This document shows positions 63,720 to 64,000 of a DNA stretch of 64,000 bases, one piece after another. The first letter of the stretch is position 1. Every line of letters starts with the position of its first letter. Below the pieces are notes generated by a model that was given only the letters and a program-made list of their open reading frames with translations, did no database searches and was not told the DNA's origin. The translations under genes and the position numbers were made by a program. The stretch is from the NCBI GenBank assembly GCA_030710605.1, contig CP092869.1, positions 14,453,295 to 14,517,294 of the forward strand, in the 5' to 3' direction. The stretch comes from Cordylochernes scorpioides. Its lineage: Eukaryota > Arthropoda > Arachnida > Pseudoscorpiones > Chernetidae.

Positions 63720-63790
63720 ATTTTAAAACCGTTTCAAGCTTTCGGGCATCTCTCTGACCTACTACAGGAGAACTTATACAATGAATTTTT
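63720..63790 (-). ncRNA. Hammerhead-like motif HH-D, decayed
   Basis: Minus strand: TCCTGTAGTAGGTCAGAGAG, ATGCCCGAAAGCTTGAAAC. CTGTAGT replaces CTGTAGA. Stem II is partly paired. Confidence 0.35.
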
Positions 63791-63844
63791 TAAATTACAA
63801 ATATATTCTCACAATGAGTATCTTTATATTTAAAAAACGCAATC

Positions 63845-63978
63845 CTTCAAGCGTTAATCGCTCTTCAACGGGCTTACTATAATATCGGCTTTATAGCGTT
63901 TGTTTTTGTAAATATATCTGGTGGGATAAAGTCGATCTTATAGTAAGCCCGTTGAAGAGCGATTAACACTTGAAAGCT
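63845..63978. repeat. Inverted repeat at window end
   Basis: AAGCGTTAATCGCTCTTCAA ... TTGAAGAGCGATTAACACTT with arms of about 35 bp enclosing about 55 bp. Another fold-back structure of unknown family. Confidence 0.8.
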
Positions 63979-64000
63979 AGCGTTTTTTTTTTTTTAAATA

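Overview
This window is metazoan nuclear DNA made almost entirely of repeats. There is no operon structure and no complete host gene that I can recognise. The mixture of elements suggests an invertebrate, probably an arthropod: Ty3/Gypsy, Penelope-like elements (PLEs), hammerhead-ribozyme repeats, mariner and Tc1 remnants, pogo-, hAT- and Helitron-type non-autonomous elements, tRNA-derived SINEs and non-LTR 3' ends. The taxonomic guess rests on element types only and is an inference.

Layout. 1-4580 is a 30-bp minisatellite with a 1,261-bp internal duplication. 5.0-7.3 kb holds non-LTR and small DNA-element debris. About 8.5-13.65 kb is a direct duplication of unknown nature whose 3.3-kb interior is very poor in G; a dead mariner interrupts its second copy. 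16584-24945 is a 98-bp satellite with a 2,346-bp higher-order duplication and a palindromic insertion at 19957-20166. 25-45 kb is a dense nest of palindromic elements, solo LTRs, MITEs, SINEs, a tandemly multiplied Tc1 fragment and two tandem arrays (163-bp and 160-bp units). 45-57 kb carries Helitrons, non-LTR tails and a few coding-like patches, one of which could be a host exon (48456-48685). 57304-62694 is a full-length Ty3/Gypsy element on the minus strand. It has two 242-bp LTRs that read as identical, a 4-bp ATAT target duplication, a clean 1,168-codon pro-pol frame, and a gag that is broken in a homopolymer.

The most notable content is a scattered set of hammerhead-ribozyme (HHR) motifs in four repeat families. 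HH-A (27081, 54234) has PLE-like form. HH-B is at 30750, 39158 and 42806, with core-deleted copies around 57200 and 63410. HH-C is at 31559, 31627, 51362 and 56091. HH-D is a relaxed, HHR-like form at 20007, 20075, 33979, 34057, 34555, 40095, 51723, 56340, 56474 and 63750. In every family the short helix III is self-complementary (ACGU, ACGCGU, ACCAUGGU, AGCU). That is the arrangement expected for ribozymes that work as dimers. Several copies sit head-to-head in near-perfect palindromes. The HH-C copy at 56091-56145 keeps every core residue and all three helices. A PLE reverse-transcriptase remnant (56912-57065) lies between the HHR-bearing repeats near 57 kb, which links them to Penelope-like retroelements.

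Nesting gives relative ages. The Gypsy element split an HH-B repeat. A SINE split the stem II of another HH-B copy with an 11-bp target duplication. A hAT MITE split a SINE. Two related solo LTRs sit side by side sharing one ATAT.
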